From: Osedax frankpressi
Taxonomy: Eukaryota > Annelida > Polychaeta > Sabellida > Siboglinidae
Assembly: GCA_964035775.1 (NCBI GenBank)
Contig: OZ038318.1
Span: 1,780,016-1,844,015 of the forward strand
Length of the DNA: 64,000 nucleotides
Direction of reading: 5' to 3'
Numbering within the stretch: position 1 is the stretch's first letter; each line of letters opens with the position of its first letter. Under the pieces are notes generated by a model. That model saw nothing but the letters and a program-made list of their open reading frames with translations. It had not been told where the DNA came from and searched no databases. Below, one piece after another: positions 39,701-49,529 of the stretch. The position numbers and the translations under genes were made by a program.

Positions 39701-42700
39701 ATTATAATGTTTACATAGTGTATTATTTAGTGTAGAGTATATTATAATGTTTATATATTGTATTATTTAGTGTAGAGTGTATTATAATGTTTATATAGGG
39801 TATTATTTAGTGTAGAGTGTATTATAATGTTTACATAGTGTATTATTTAGTGTAGAGTGTATTATAATGTTTATATAGTGTATTATTTAGTGTAGAGTGT
39901 ATTATAATGTTTATATAGTGTATTATTTAGTGTAGAGTGTATTATAATGTTTATATAGTGTATTATTTAGTGTAGAGTGTATTATAATGTTTATATAGTG
40001 TATTATTTAGTGTAGAGTGTATTATAATGTTTATATAGTGTATTATTTAGTGTTGAGTATATTATAATGTTTATATAGTGTATTATTTAGTGTAGAGTGT
40101 ATTATAATGTTTATATAGTGTGTTATTTAGTGTAGAGTGTATTATAATGTTTATATAGTGTATTATTTAGTGTATAGTGTATTATAATGTTTACATAGTG
40201 TATTATTTAGTGTAGAGTGTATTATAATGTTTACATAGTGTATTATTTAGTTTAGAGTGTATTATAATGTTTATATAGTGTATTATTTAGTGTAGAGTGT
40301 ATTATAATGTTTACAATAGTGTATTATTTAGTGTATAGTGTATTATAATGTTTACAATAGTGTATTATTTAGTGTAGAATGTATTATAATGTTTATATAG
40401 TGTATTATTTAGTGTATAGTGTATTATAATGTTTACAATAGTGTATTATTTAGTGTATAGTGTATTATAATGTTTACAATAGTGTATTATTTAGTGTAGA
40501 ATGTATTATAATGTTTATATAGTGTATTATTTAGTGTAGAGTGTATTATAATGTTTATATAGTGTATTATTTAGTGTAGAGTATATTATAATATTTATAT
40601 AGTGTATTATTTAGTGTAGAGTGTATTATAATGTTTATATTGTGTATTATTTAGTGTAGAGTGTATTATAATATTTATATAGTGTATTATTTAGTGTAGA
40701 GTGTATTATAATGTTTATATTGTGTATTATTTAGTTTAGAGTGTATTATAATGTTTATATAGTGTATTATTTAGTGTAGAGTGTATTATAATGTCTATAT
40801 AGTGTATTATTTAGTGGTGAGTGTATTATAATGTTTATATAGTGTATTATTTAGTGTAGAGTATATTATAATGTTTATATAGTGTATTATTTAGTGTAGA
40901 GTGTATTATAATATTTATATAGTGTATTATTTAGTGTAGACTGTATTATAATGTTTATATAGTGTATTATTTAGTGTAGAGTGTATTATAATGTTTATAT
41001 TGTGTATTATTTAGTGTAGAGTGTATTATAATATTTATATAGTGTATTATTTAGTGTAGAGTGTATTATAATGTTTATATTGTGTATTATTTAGTGTAGA
41101 GTGTATTATAATGTTTATATAGTGTATTATTTAGTGTAGAGTGTATTATAATGTTTACATAGTGTATTATTTAGTTTAGAGTGTATTATAATGTTTATAT
41201 AGTGTATTATTTAGTGTAGAGTGTATTATAATGTTTACAATAGTGTATTATTTAGTGTAGAGTATATTATAATGTTTATATATTGTATTATTTAGTGTAG
41301 AGTGTATTATAATGTTTATATAGGGTATTATTTAGTGTAGAGTGTATTATAATGTTTACATAGTGTATTATTTAGTGTAGAGTGTATTATAATGTTTATA
41401 TAGTGTATTATTTAGTGTAGAGTGTATTATAATGTTTATATAGTGTATTATTTAGTGTAGAGTGTATTATAATGTTTATATAGTGTATTATTTAGTGTAG
41501 AGTGTATTATAATGTTTATATAGTGTATTATTTAGTGTAGAGTGTATTATAATGTTTATATAGTGTATTATTTAGTGTTGAGTATATTATAATGTTTATA
41601 TAGTGTATTATTTAGTGTAGAGTGTATTATAATGTTTATATAGTGTGTTATTTAGTGTAGAGTGTATTATAATGTTTATATAGTGTATTATTTAGTGTAT
41701 AGTGTATTATAATGTTTACATAGTGTATTATTTAGTGTAGAGTGTATTATAATGTTTACATAGTGTATTATTTAGTTTAGAGTGTATTATAATGTTTATA
41801 TAGTGTATTATTTAGTGTAGAGTGTATTATAATGTTTACAATAGTGTATTATTTAGTGTATAGTGTATTATAATGTTTACAATAGTGTATTATTTAGTGT
41901 AGAATGTATTATAATGTTTATATAGTGTATTATTTAGTGTATAGTGTATTATAATGTTTACAATAGTGTATTATTTAGTGTATAGTGTATTATAATGTTT
42001 ACAATAGTGTATTATTTAGTGTAGAATGTATTATAATGTTTATATAGTGTATTATTTAGTGTAGAGTGTATTATAATGTTTATATAGTGTATTATTTAGT
42101 GTAGAGTATATTATAATATTTATATAGTGTATTATTTAGTGTAGAGTGTATTATAATGTTTATATTGTGTATTATTTAGTGTAGAGTGTATTATAATATT
42201 TATATAGTGTATTATTTAGTGTAGAGTGTATTATAATGTTTATATTGTGTATTATTTAGTTTAGAGTGTATTATAATGTTTATATAGTGTATTATTTAGT
42301 GTAGAGTGTATTATAATATCTATATAGTGTATTATTTAGTGGTGAGTGTATTATAATGTTTATATAGTGTATTATTTAGTGTAGAGTATATTATAATGTT
42401 TATATAGTGTATTATTTAGTGTAGAGTGTATTATAATGTTTATATAGTGTATTATTTAGTGTAGACTGTATTATAATATTTATATAGTGTATTATTTAGT
42501 GTAGAGTGTATTATAATGTTTATATTGTGTATTATTTAGTGTAGAGTGTATTATAATATTTATATAGTGTATTATTTAGTGTAGAGTGTATTATAATGTT
42601 TATATTGTGTATTATTTAGTGTAGAGTGTATTATAATGTTTATATAGTGTATTATTTAGTGTAGAGTGTATTATAATGTTTATATAGTGTATTATTTAGT

Positions 42701-45700
42701 GTAGAGTGTATTATAATGTTTACAATAGTGTGTTATTTAGTGTAGAGTTAATTATAATGTTTATATAGTGTATTATTTAGTGTAGAGTGTATTATAATGT
42801 TTATATTGTGTATTATTTAGTGTAGAGTGTATTATAATGTTTATATAGTGTATTATTTAGTGTAGAGTGTATTATAATGTCTATATAGTGTATTATTTAG
42901 TGTAGAGTGTATTATAATGTTTATATAGTGTATTAGTTAGTGTAGAGTGTATTATAATGTTTATATTGTGTATTATTTAGTGTAGAGTGTATTATAATGT
43001 TTATATAGTGTATTATTTAGTGTAGAGTGTATTATATTGTCTATATAGTGTATTATTTAGTGTAGAGTGTATTATAATGTTTATATAGTGTATTAGTTAG
43101 TGTAGAGTGTATTATAATGTTTATATAGTGTATTATTTAGTGTAGAGTGTATTATAATGTTTATATAGTGTATTATTTAGTGTAGAGTGTATTATAATGT
43201 TTATATAGTGTATTATTTAGTATAGAGTATATTATAATGTTTATATAGTGTATTATTTAGTGTATAGTGTATTATAATGTTTATTTAGTGTATTATTTAG
43301 TGTAAAGTGTATTATAATGTTTATTTAGTGTATTATAATGTTTATATAGTGTATTATTTAGTGTAGAGTGTATTATAATGTTTATATAGTGTATTATTTA
43401 GTGTAGAGTGTATTATAATGTTTATATAGTGTATTATAATGTTTATATAGTGTATTATTTAGTATAGAGTATATTATAATGTCTATATAGTGTATTATTT
43501 AGTGTAGAGTGTATTAATAATGTTTATATAGCGTATTATTTAGTGTAGAGTATATTATAATGTTTATATAGTGTATTATTTAGTGTAGAGTGTATTATAA
43601 TGTTTATATAGTGTATTATTTAGTGTAGAGTGTATTATAATATTTACAATAGTGTATTATTTAGTGTAGAGTGTATTATAATATTTACAATAGTGTATTA
43701 TTTAGTGTAGAGTGTATTATAATGTTTATATAGTGTATTATTTAGTGTAGAGTGTATTATAATGTTTATATAGTGTATTATTTAGTGTAGAGTATATTAT
43801 AATATTTATATAGTTTATTATTTAGTGTAGAGTATATTATAATGTTTATATAGTGTATTATTTAGTGTAGAGTATATTATAATGTTTACATAGTGTATTA
43901 TTTAGTGTAGAGTATATTATAATGTTTATATAGTGTATTATTTAGTGTAGAGTGTATTATAATGTTTATATAGGGTATTATTTAGTGTAGAGTGTATTAT
44001 AATGTTTACATAGTGTATTATTTAGTGTAGAGTGTATTATAATGTTTATATAGTGTATTATTTAGTGTAGAGTGTATTATAATGTTTATATAGTGTATTA
44101 TTTAGTGTAGAGTGTATTATAATGTTTATATAGTGTATTATTTAGTGTAGAGTGTATTATAATGTTTATATAGTGTATTATTTAGTGTAGAGTGTATTAT
44201 AATGTTTATATAGTGTATTATTTAGTGTTGATTATATTATAATGTTTATATAGTGTATTATTTAGTGTAGAGTGTATTATAATGTTTATATAGTGTATTA
44301 TTTAGTGTAGAGTGTATTATAATGTTTATATAGTGTATTATTTAGTGTTGATTATATTATAATGTTTATATAGTGTATTATTTAGTGTAGAGTGTATTAT
44401 AATGTTTATATAGTGTATTATTTAGTGTAGAGTGTATTATAATGTTTATATAGTGTGTTATTTAGTGTAGAGTGTATTATTTAGTGTTGAGTATATTATA
44501 ATGTTTATATAGTGTATTATTTAGTGTAGAGTGTATTATAATGTTTATATAGTGTATTATTTAGTGTAGAGTGTATTATAATGTTTATATAGTGTGTTAT
44601 TTAGTGTAGAGTGTATTATTTAGTGTTGAGTATATTATAATGTTTATATAGTGTATTATTTAGTGTAGAGTGTATTATAATGTTTATATAGTGTATTATT
44701 TAGTGTAGAGTGTATTATAATGTTTATATAGTGTATTATTTAGTGTAGAGTGTATTATAATGTTTATATAGTGTATTACTTAGTGTAGAGTGTATTATAA
44801 TGTTTATATAGTGTATTATTTAGTGTAGAGTGTATTATAATGTTTATATAGTATATTATTTAGTGTAGAGTGTATTATAATGTTTATATAGTATATTATT
44901 TAGTGTAGAGTGTATTATAATGTTTATATAGTGTATTATTTAGTGTAGAGTGTATTATAATGTTTATATAGTGTATTATTTAGTGTAGAGTGTATTATAA
45001 TGTTTATATAGTGTATTATTTAGTATAGAGTGTATTATAATGTTTATATAGTGTATTATTTAGTGTAGAGTGTATTATAATGTCTATATAGTGTTATGTG
45101 TAATTAAGTGTATCATTCGGTGTTTAATATTGTGTTTACCATATTCAGAGTAGTATTTATTCATTTAATATTTACACTGCACTGCAACAATTGAAGCATA
45201 TATTGTAATGTAATTGGGCATACTCTAATATTCTGATACTCTGATATTCTAGTATAATACCATAATACTCTACTCTAACACCTCAATACTTTACTCAAAT
45301 ACTCTACTCTAATACTCTAATACTTTATTTCCCTACCATGACTTACTCCAATATTAATTCGCGAATATGTATAGGATTTATTAACCTAAGTATTTCTCTT
45401 GACTAGGTAAAGTAAATGTACCCAACAAACAATCCAGGTCATTTCTTTTATGGTAACCAATAATGTTTGTAATACATCAAATGACTTTGTAAAACTATTT
45501 TTGACGATATATTATAAAAATATATTATTTAAAACATAATTTAATTCTCACAATTTGTAAATATTGCCGAGTACGAAATATGAGATCATTATTTCATATT
45601 TATTATCAGATAATAATGCTGCAAGACGTTATCTTTTAAATATAAGTAATATGGTTACGTAATACTGTGTATTAAATGTAAATATATTTGTTATCGTGTA

Positions 45701-45858
45701 TAAATCCAGCACAATTATTGAAAGCATTTACTCTCTCCTCATCATTCATATTTATCCAAAAGGTGGACAACACTCTGAAACTAGTGAGTGAAGTGAATGA
45801 CTTATTACCAGAACAACATAGATTGGAGAAGTTCACACTACAAGCAAAAGATACATAG
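9585..45858 (+). CDS. BORCS5: BORCS5 (myrlysin / LOH12CR1), BORC complex subunit 5, seven exons
   Basis: BORCS5 is the myristoylated subunit of BORC, which links lysosomes to Arl8 and kinesin on the lysosome surface. Exons: 9585-9708, 10381-10551, 10977-11075, 11738-11811, 12190-12258, 12434-12559, 45763-45858. These are phase-consistent, giving about 252 residues against 196 in human. The start MGAEQSG has Gly2 and Ser6 of an N-myristoylation signal, like human MGSEQSS. Further matches: SIVVVADG to DIVVVAQG; NILKTSLRYQ to QVLQLCLRYQ; DQTAICQRIKE to DQNALVKRIKE; ISTTLHRIQIS to MSAILRRIQMG; VNDLLPEQHRLEKF to LNSMLPEGERLEPF. The extra length is a Ser/Pro-rich insert in exon 2. Intron 6 is 33,203 bp, mostly satellite. 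The ends of exons 1-3 have more than one possible donor. Confidence 0.92.
10381..10551 (+). CDS. BORCS5: BORCS5 exon 2
   Basis: Follows acceptor CTTCACCGCAG. It is GC-rich compared with its surroundings and encodes a Ser/Pro/Arg-rich segment (LPTRSPRIPRQQ) and then HSIVVVADGLCDKSQNY. Three G/GTCT donors, ending the exon at 10524, 10551 or 10578, are all phase 1. 10551 gives the spacing closest to the human protein. Confidence 0.8.
10977..11075 (+). CDS. BORCS5: BORCS5 exon 3
   Basis: Follows acceptor CTTCCCACAG. It encodes DTESRRLARMPLIEPII, aligning with human DPDVIKLQEIPTFQPLL. The end is uncertain: phase-1 donors would end it at 11039, 11075 or 11099, before an in-frame stop. Confidence 0.75.
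11106..11530. repeat. CCACGCCC minisatellite, BORCS5 intron 3
   Basis: About 17 copies of a 25/26-bp unit containing CATGCCACGCCCCTTAACAG and TTCTACA or TTCTTCA. Each unit carries CCACGCCC, a KLF/Sp-type box. It is the only GC-rich repeat in this AT-rich gene. Units vary by 1-2 bases and by an alternative CCTATAGTTC form. Confidence 0.92.
11738..11811 (+). CDS. BORCS5: BORCS5 exon 4
   Basis: 74 nt; acceptor ACAATCAG (phase 1 entry), donor GTTCTTTT (phase 0 exit). It encodes RKRQYNLMKVLSSENILK followed by TSLRYQ, the last part matching human LQLCLRYQ. Confidence 0.85.
12075..12135. repeat. 19-bp repeat x3, BORCS5 intron 4
   Basis: Three copies of GTATGTTACTTACTCTATT lie about 55 bp before the exon 5 acceptor. 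Confidence 0.85.
12190..12258 (+). CDS. BORCS5: BORCS5 exon 5
   Basis: 69 nt, 23 codons, phase 0 at both ends; acceptor TGACTCCAG, donor GTAAGTATC. It encodes EHLKCSSDIVCS then DQTAICQRIKE, matching human DHLHQCAEAVAF and DQNALVKRIKE. Confidence 0.92.
12434..12559 (+). CDS. BORCS5: BORCS5 exon 6
   Basis: 126 nt, 42 codons, phase 0; acceptor TTACCTCCAG, donor GTGAGTTTGG. It encodes VDNSVIDIYASLSCKQRR and SKYCSQFSKIDDISTTLH, then RIQIS. This is the coiled-coil core, matching human SVETLFSFMQERQKRYAKY and following residues. Confidence 0.93.
12690..45095. repeat. 32.4-kb satellite of a 40-bp unit inside BORCS5 intron 6
   Basis: About 800 head-to-tail copies of a 40-bp unit whose core is ATTATTTAGTGTAGAGTGTA followed by TTATAATGTTTATATAGTG. 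The consensus has no C on the + strand. Variants include a 41-bp form (TTTACAATAG), GTAGAATG, GTATAGTG, GTCTATA and GTGGTGAG. Variant order is repeated over kilobases: the marker TTTAGTGGTGAG at 13781 recurs 4,076 bp later at 17857, and the 12961 and 14715 landmarks show the same offset. Degenerate units form the edges at 12625-12690 and 45095-45130. It is flanked by exons 6 and 7, so it is intronic. Confidence 0.97.
45131..45762. other. 3' part of BORCS5 intron 6
   Basis: AT-rich with no gene. 45225-45335 holds decayed AATACTCT repeats. A pyrimidine-rich stretch CTCTCTCCTC lies 30 bp before the exon 7 acceptor. Confidence 0.7.
45763..45858 (+). CDS. BORCS5: BORCS5 exon 7 (C-terminus and stop)
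   Basis: 96 nt, entered in phase 0 after acceptor TTATCCAAAAG. It encodes VDNTLKLVSEVNDLLPEQ and HRLEKFTLQAKDT, then TAG. This aligns with human IDQTVPLLDRLNSMLPEG and ERLEPFSMKPD. Possible poly(A) signals are ATTAAA at 46180 and AATAAA at 46303. Confidence 0.92.
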   Translation: MDNTLKLVSEVNDLLPEQHRLEKFTLQAKDT

Positions 45859-46757
45859 AATATATTGAAATTTCGCTAAACACTCAATCCTGTACATTCT
45901 TTTTGTAATGTTTATATTATAGATATTTATGAATTGTTTTTATCATTGACATAGAGAATGTCTATTTATTATAATTATTAATTTAAGTATTATAATTAGT
46001 ATTCCAATAATAGTAGATTTTATATAATTATTGATAATAATAGCTACAAGTTTATTTTATTTCGCGTTTATCTTTTTATAATTATTCTGTGTGCATAATT
46101 TATCATTATTACTTATTAATCATTATTAATCATAATGATTCACTATACAAAAATAGTCTTCCTTATGATGTGATAGTGTATTAAATTGCATCAATCATTA
46201 CATTACATTAATTATGTATCGGTGTGATAATACATAGTATTATAATTACATATATTCATTTTTGTATTATCAATAATACACAATACTTCAAGAAAATCAT
46301 TTAATAAATCTCTAATTATTGAGTTCTCATTTATTTGATTATACACATAAATAATATGTTCACTATAATAATAGTTTAAATATATCCTAGGTTATAATTC
46401 ATATTTTGCAAGTAATTAAAAAGATGTTCTGTATTCAAATATTTAATTTACAGACATTTGTTTTAAATTTATTTGATCAATATATTTAAAATATAAATAA
46501 TATTATTTGATTGGTTTAAATACTAACAAATTAAATGTCAATATATCCATAGTTACATTATATTCGTAGTACTAAACGATCTTCTCTTATATATTTACTC
46601 TAATAATATAATGAACTAATAAAATAATATCAGCTTTTGATTAAAAAGTTAAATAATGAAGTAAAACAATATAATTATTAAAATAACACATAACATGAGA
46701 TTAATAATCTAATCGTGCTAGAACATATAATTATAACAAAACTCATATGAAATTGGT
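45859..46757. other. BORCS5 3' flank
   Basis: AT-rich (3' UTR and intergenic). No gene, repeat array or RNA recognised apart from the candidate poly(A) signals. Confidence 0.6.
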
Positions 46758-46773
46758 GGCCTTAAAAAAGGCC
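46758..46773 (-). promoter_or_regulatory. Histone mRNA 3' stem-loop
   Basis: The minus strand reads GGCCTT-TTTT-AAGGCC, a 6-bp stem with a 4-nt loop. It is followed by ACCA and preceded by AAAACC, as in replication-dependent histone 3' ends (AAACGGCCCTTTTCAGGGCC then ACCA). It starts 23 nt after the stop codon of the H3 relic, the usual distance. The loop is TTTT rather than TTTC. Confidence 0.75.
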
Positions 46774-46796
46774 GGTTTTATTATAAATTAACTACG

Positions 46797-46925
46797 TTAA
46801 CGTATAGGTGAATTCACCAATACTACTGGCGAGTTCGTATCTATCGTCATATTAGTAATACTTTTGGTATGGAGTAGAGCACAAATTAAAGACATTTTTT
46901 CAAATCCAAAGAAAAAACAAATAAG
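46797..46925 (-). pseudogene. Histone H3 pseudogene, C-terminal end only
   Basis: The minus strand carries GGATTTGAA (GLFE), AATTTGTGCT (NLCA), CATACCAAAAGTATTACTAA (HAKRVTI), AGATACGAACTCGCC (DIQLA) and AGTAGTATTGGTG, ending at a TAA at 46797-46799. These follow the order of H3 [20 protein letters not shown] and KDIQLARRIRGERA. Small insertions and substitutions have destroyed the frame. The first 95 or so residues are missing, and a MITE-like element lies just upstream. Its 3' stem-loop is retained. Confidence 0.7.
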
Positions 46926-46985
46926 GAGGGAGGGGTGGAGATAGATCTCAAGAAACTACGATGTTTCGTGTGTAACATATGACCA

Positions 46986-47210
46986 AGGTAAGGATTGCCA
47001 GATTGATATTACCGCATATCTACAAACACAATGCACGAACAATTGCAGACTTCGGTTCAGTACTAAATTAACATTTTCAAAGTGCTACTACTAATTAAGT
47101 TATTAGTAACAAAACTACCAAAATGTTAATCGAGTGCTGAACGAGTTTGCATTTGTTCGAGCATTGGAGAAGTAGATATGCGGTAACATCAATTTGTCAA
47201 CTCTTACCCA
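46986..47210. mobile_element. MITE-like element with about 90-bp terminal inverted repeats
   Basis: The left arm (46986-47077) and right arm (47120-47210) are reverse complements at roughly 75-80%. Shared blocks are TTACCGCATATCTAC, CGAACAA and TTAACATTTT. The centre is the palindrome ACTAAT-TAAGTT-ATTAGT. No coding capacity, so a non-autonomous DNA transposon is the best reading. It separates the H3 and H1 relics. Confidence 0.7.
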
Positions 47211-47307
47211 CACTTAATTGTTATTCTGATAATATTATATAGCTATTGTCATGAATTAGTCATTTCTAGAGATAAAGTGACACTTATCCAAAAACATTCT
47301 AATGGAT

Positions 47308-47372
47308 ACTTTGGAATATAGACAGCATTATTACAAACTAAGACTGGAGCTCTTGGATATAGTAAAGGAAAA
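47308..47372 (+). pseudogene. Linker histone H1 pseudogene fragment
   Basis: The + strand reads CTTTGGAA, ATTATTACAAACTAAG, ACTGGAGCT, TTGGATAT and TAAAGG. This is the DNA expected for H1 globular-domain end ALESGTLLQTKGTGASGYFK with a 3-base deletion and scattered changes. Only about 20 codons can be followed. The setting between other histone relics supports it. Confidence 0.5.
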
Positions 47373-47470
47373 ACATGCAATATTAAAGTTACTGTAATCT
47401 ACACGAAGAGATCAAGTGTTTTATATGCCAATTTGTAATAAGACAATTAATATCAGTAATTATTTAGAGA

Positions 47471-47637
47471 TTAACCGCCGAATCCGTAGAGTTCATCCTG
47501 GACCTTTGAGAGTAGACATTAATAGCGGCAACAGTTTTCTCTTGTAGGTTCTGTATAGGTAAAGGCATCGCGGACGAAATTCTCTAAGGACACCTTGAGA
47601 ACTACAAAAGTTTCTCCATATCAGACGATCATTTCAA
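47471..47637 (-). pseudogene. Histone H4 pseudogene, C-terminal half
   Basis: The minus strand follows H4 from about residue 46 to the stop. It shows GTTCTCAAGGTGTCCTTAGA (VLKVFLE), CGCGATGCCTTTACCTATAC (RDAVTYT), AGAGAAAACTGTTGCCGCTA (RKTVTAM) and CTCTACGGATTCGGCGGTTA (LYGFGG, stop). DNA identity looks like 80-85%. Small deletions put parts in different frames, so it is not functional. It keeps H4-like GC content. No stem-loop is clear after it, and the N-terminal half is absent. Confidence 0.88.
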
Positions 47638-47936
47638 AATGTTTAGCAACAAATTTCAAATATAACGATTTTCATATAGTACAAGGTAAAATGTAAAGGA
47701 AAATCTTAGATATATAAATAAATAAACGAATCTAAACGTGGGCTTTTAAATAAATAAACAAACCTAAACGTAAGAATATAACCAATAGTAATTTACCATT
47801 TAATTAATTAACCATTTACTTTTTTAATAGGTACAACCAATTAAAACCATTTATAGCTTTATTTTATAATATAAAAAAATTATTGTTTACTTATTTTATT
47901 ATCCCAATATTTCCTATATATTTTGAGCTCATTATA

Positions 47937-48440
47937 ATGTCTGAAAGAATTAAAGGAGGAAAAGCCAATGGTTTAAATTCCAAAAATCCTTTTCAGTTTG
48001 CTGTAAGCCGTCACATGGATACGAAATAAGTTATAAAAATTACACATTTAATTATGTAATTATTTTATAAAAAATATCTGTGTGTTTATGTTACACGATA
48101 TAACCAATTAGAGTTGAAATATAAAGATATACCTATTTTATAAAAAATACCTGTATCTGTTTATATTACACGATATAACCAATTAGAGTTGAAATATAAA
48201 GATATCCATATTTCTCCTTTAATTATTATTATAACTATATATTATTTAAATAAAATATTTCAAATCTCATGGATACAATGCGTTAGCTATTTATTTCTAA
48301 AGTGTTACTATTAATCGTAAATATATCCAATTTACCATTAGATATGAATGTGTTTAATGGTACAACTATCATAAAACCCGGTCTTTATAAGGCTATATAT
48401 TTCATATATAGGACAAATGTGAGTTTCTTAATTATTACAA
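47937..48440 (+). pseudogene. Histone H2A pseudogene, interrupted
   Basis: ATG at 47937 starts MSERIKGGKANGLNSKNPFQ and FAVSRHMDTK then TAA, aligning with H2A MSGRGKGGKAKGKAKSRSSR and AGLQFPVGR. The AAAGGAGGAAAAGCC run is exact. A second block (48300-48430) resembles H2A from RHLQLAIRNDEELN onward: ATCCAATTTACCATTAGATA and GGTACAACTATC. The middle of the gene is missing and replaced by AT-rich DNA holding a 73-75-bp tandem duplication. The first block is firm; the second is tentative. Confidence 0.7.
48061..48210. repeat. 73-75-bp tandem duplication
   Basis: Two copies starting TATTTTATAAAAAATA and ending CCAATTAGAGTTGAAATATA plus AAGATAT. They differ by a 2-bp indel and a few substitutions, and lie between the two H2A pieces. 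Confidence 0.9.
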
Positions 48441-48523
48441 TTTATTGTAAATTTCATATATTACTTTTATTAACAATACTTTTGTTATCAAATATCCTAA
48501 GATAATAATATATTATATTCACG

Positions 48524-48650
48524 GTACTAGTACATACACTAGTGTATATACACTAGTGTATATATACTAGTGTATATATACTAGTGTATATACACTAGTG
48601 TATATACACTAGTGTATATACACTAGTGTATATACACTAGTATATATATA
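48524..48650. repeat. 14-bp self-complementary repeat (TATACACTAGTGTA)
   Basis: About eight head-to-tail copies. The phase TATACACTAGTGTATA is its own reverse complement, so the array can form hairpins or cruciforms anywhere along it. It is followed by (TA)n and degenerate copies to 48704. Confidence 0.93.
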
Positions 48651-48697
48651 TATATATATATATTTGTATACACCAGTGTATATGCAATATTATATAC

Positions 48698-48995
48698 ACT
48701 AGTATTTTATTACCCGCGCAAATAAATAGATATTCTATTGTTTTATTGAATGTATTTGTTATTTTTATTGAGTTATGATTCGCGGAAACTAACCATTCAT
48801 AAAAGTTTAATTATTTGTTTGGTTAATAATAACATGAATTTAACTAGTATTTAACTAGTATTTTATTACCCGCGCAAATAAATAGATATTCTATTGTTTT
48901 ATTGAATGTATTTGCTATTTTTATTGAGTTATGATTCGCGGAAACTAACCATTCATAAAAGTTTAATTATTTGTTTGGTTAATAATAACATGAAT
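48698..48995. repeat. 156-bp tandem duplication
   Basis: Copies begin ACTAGTATTTTATTACCCGC at 48698 and 48854. The shared 142 bp differ at one visible site (TTTGTTATT against TTTGCTATT), so the duplication is recent. It lies between the H2A and H2B relics. Confidence 0.93.
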
Positions 48996-49114
48996 AACTC
49001 TTAGATAAAATACGAGATTCGCTTTTATCAAAATACATGCACAATTCTTTATAAATAAAGATTTAGTCAGTATTAAATTAATACTATTAATTCATTATTC
49101 TATGTACACTCAAT

Positions 49115-49477
49115 ATGGTTCTTGAAATTGCATCCGAAGGTTCTAATAACTCTGTAAAGAAGACTACCAAGACACACAAATAAACGAGATAACAAAAGAA
49201 CGGATTCTTATACTATCTACAACTGCAAAGTATTGAAACAACTACAACCGATATCAGTGTTTTCAGCAAGACGATGATTAGCAAATACTCCTTCGTAAAC
49301 GACTCGTTCCAACATATCGCTAATTAAGCTTCTCGTTTAGCTCACTACAACACATATATAACTATCTCTAATCGCGAGATACAAACAGCTGTTCGTCTCT
49401 TACTTCCCCGTGAATTAGCCAAGTACGCCGTCCGCTAAGTTACTAAAGCCATAACCTAGTATAACAGTTCCAAATAG
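49115..49477 (+). pseudogene. Histone H2B pseudogene, full length
   Basis: ATG (49115) to TAG (49477) is 363 nt, close to a normal H2B. Recognisable blocks: KKTTKTH near the N-terminus; SYTIYN-like TCTTATACTATCTACAACTG; AAAGTATTGAAACAA (KVLKQ); [26 protein letters not shown] then RELAKYAV; and the end CAGTTCCAAATAG (SSK, stop). At least four in-frame stops interrupt it, including those after TKTHK and HIAN, and the middle is shifted by small indels. Replacements such as Pro-Gly-Glu to Pro-Arg-Glu show relaxed constraint. Confidence 0.92.
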
Positions 49478-49503
49478 ATTCATTACAAACCACACAATTT
49501 ATC

Positions 49504-49523
49504 AGTCCTTGTTATGGCTATCC
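49504..49523 (+). promoter_or_regulatory. Degenerate histone 3' stem-loop after H2B relic
   Basis: AGTCCTTGTTATGGCTATCC begins 27 nt after the H2B stop and resembles GGTCCTTTTCAGGACCACCA. The descending stem is mostly ruined. Confidence 0.45.
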
Positions 49524-49529
49524 ACTCTT

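Noticed and set aside
12690-45095. CRISPR-like array
   Set aside because: Units are head-to-tail with no spacers, in a eukaryotic intron; it is a satellite.
48302-48505. 67-codon frame overlapping the H2A relic
   Set aside because: Its frame does not follow H2A and its residues are AT-rich filler; the DNA is better read as H2A remnant.
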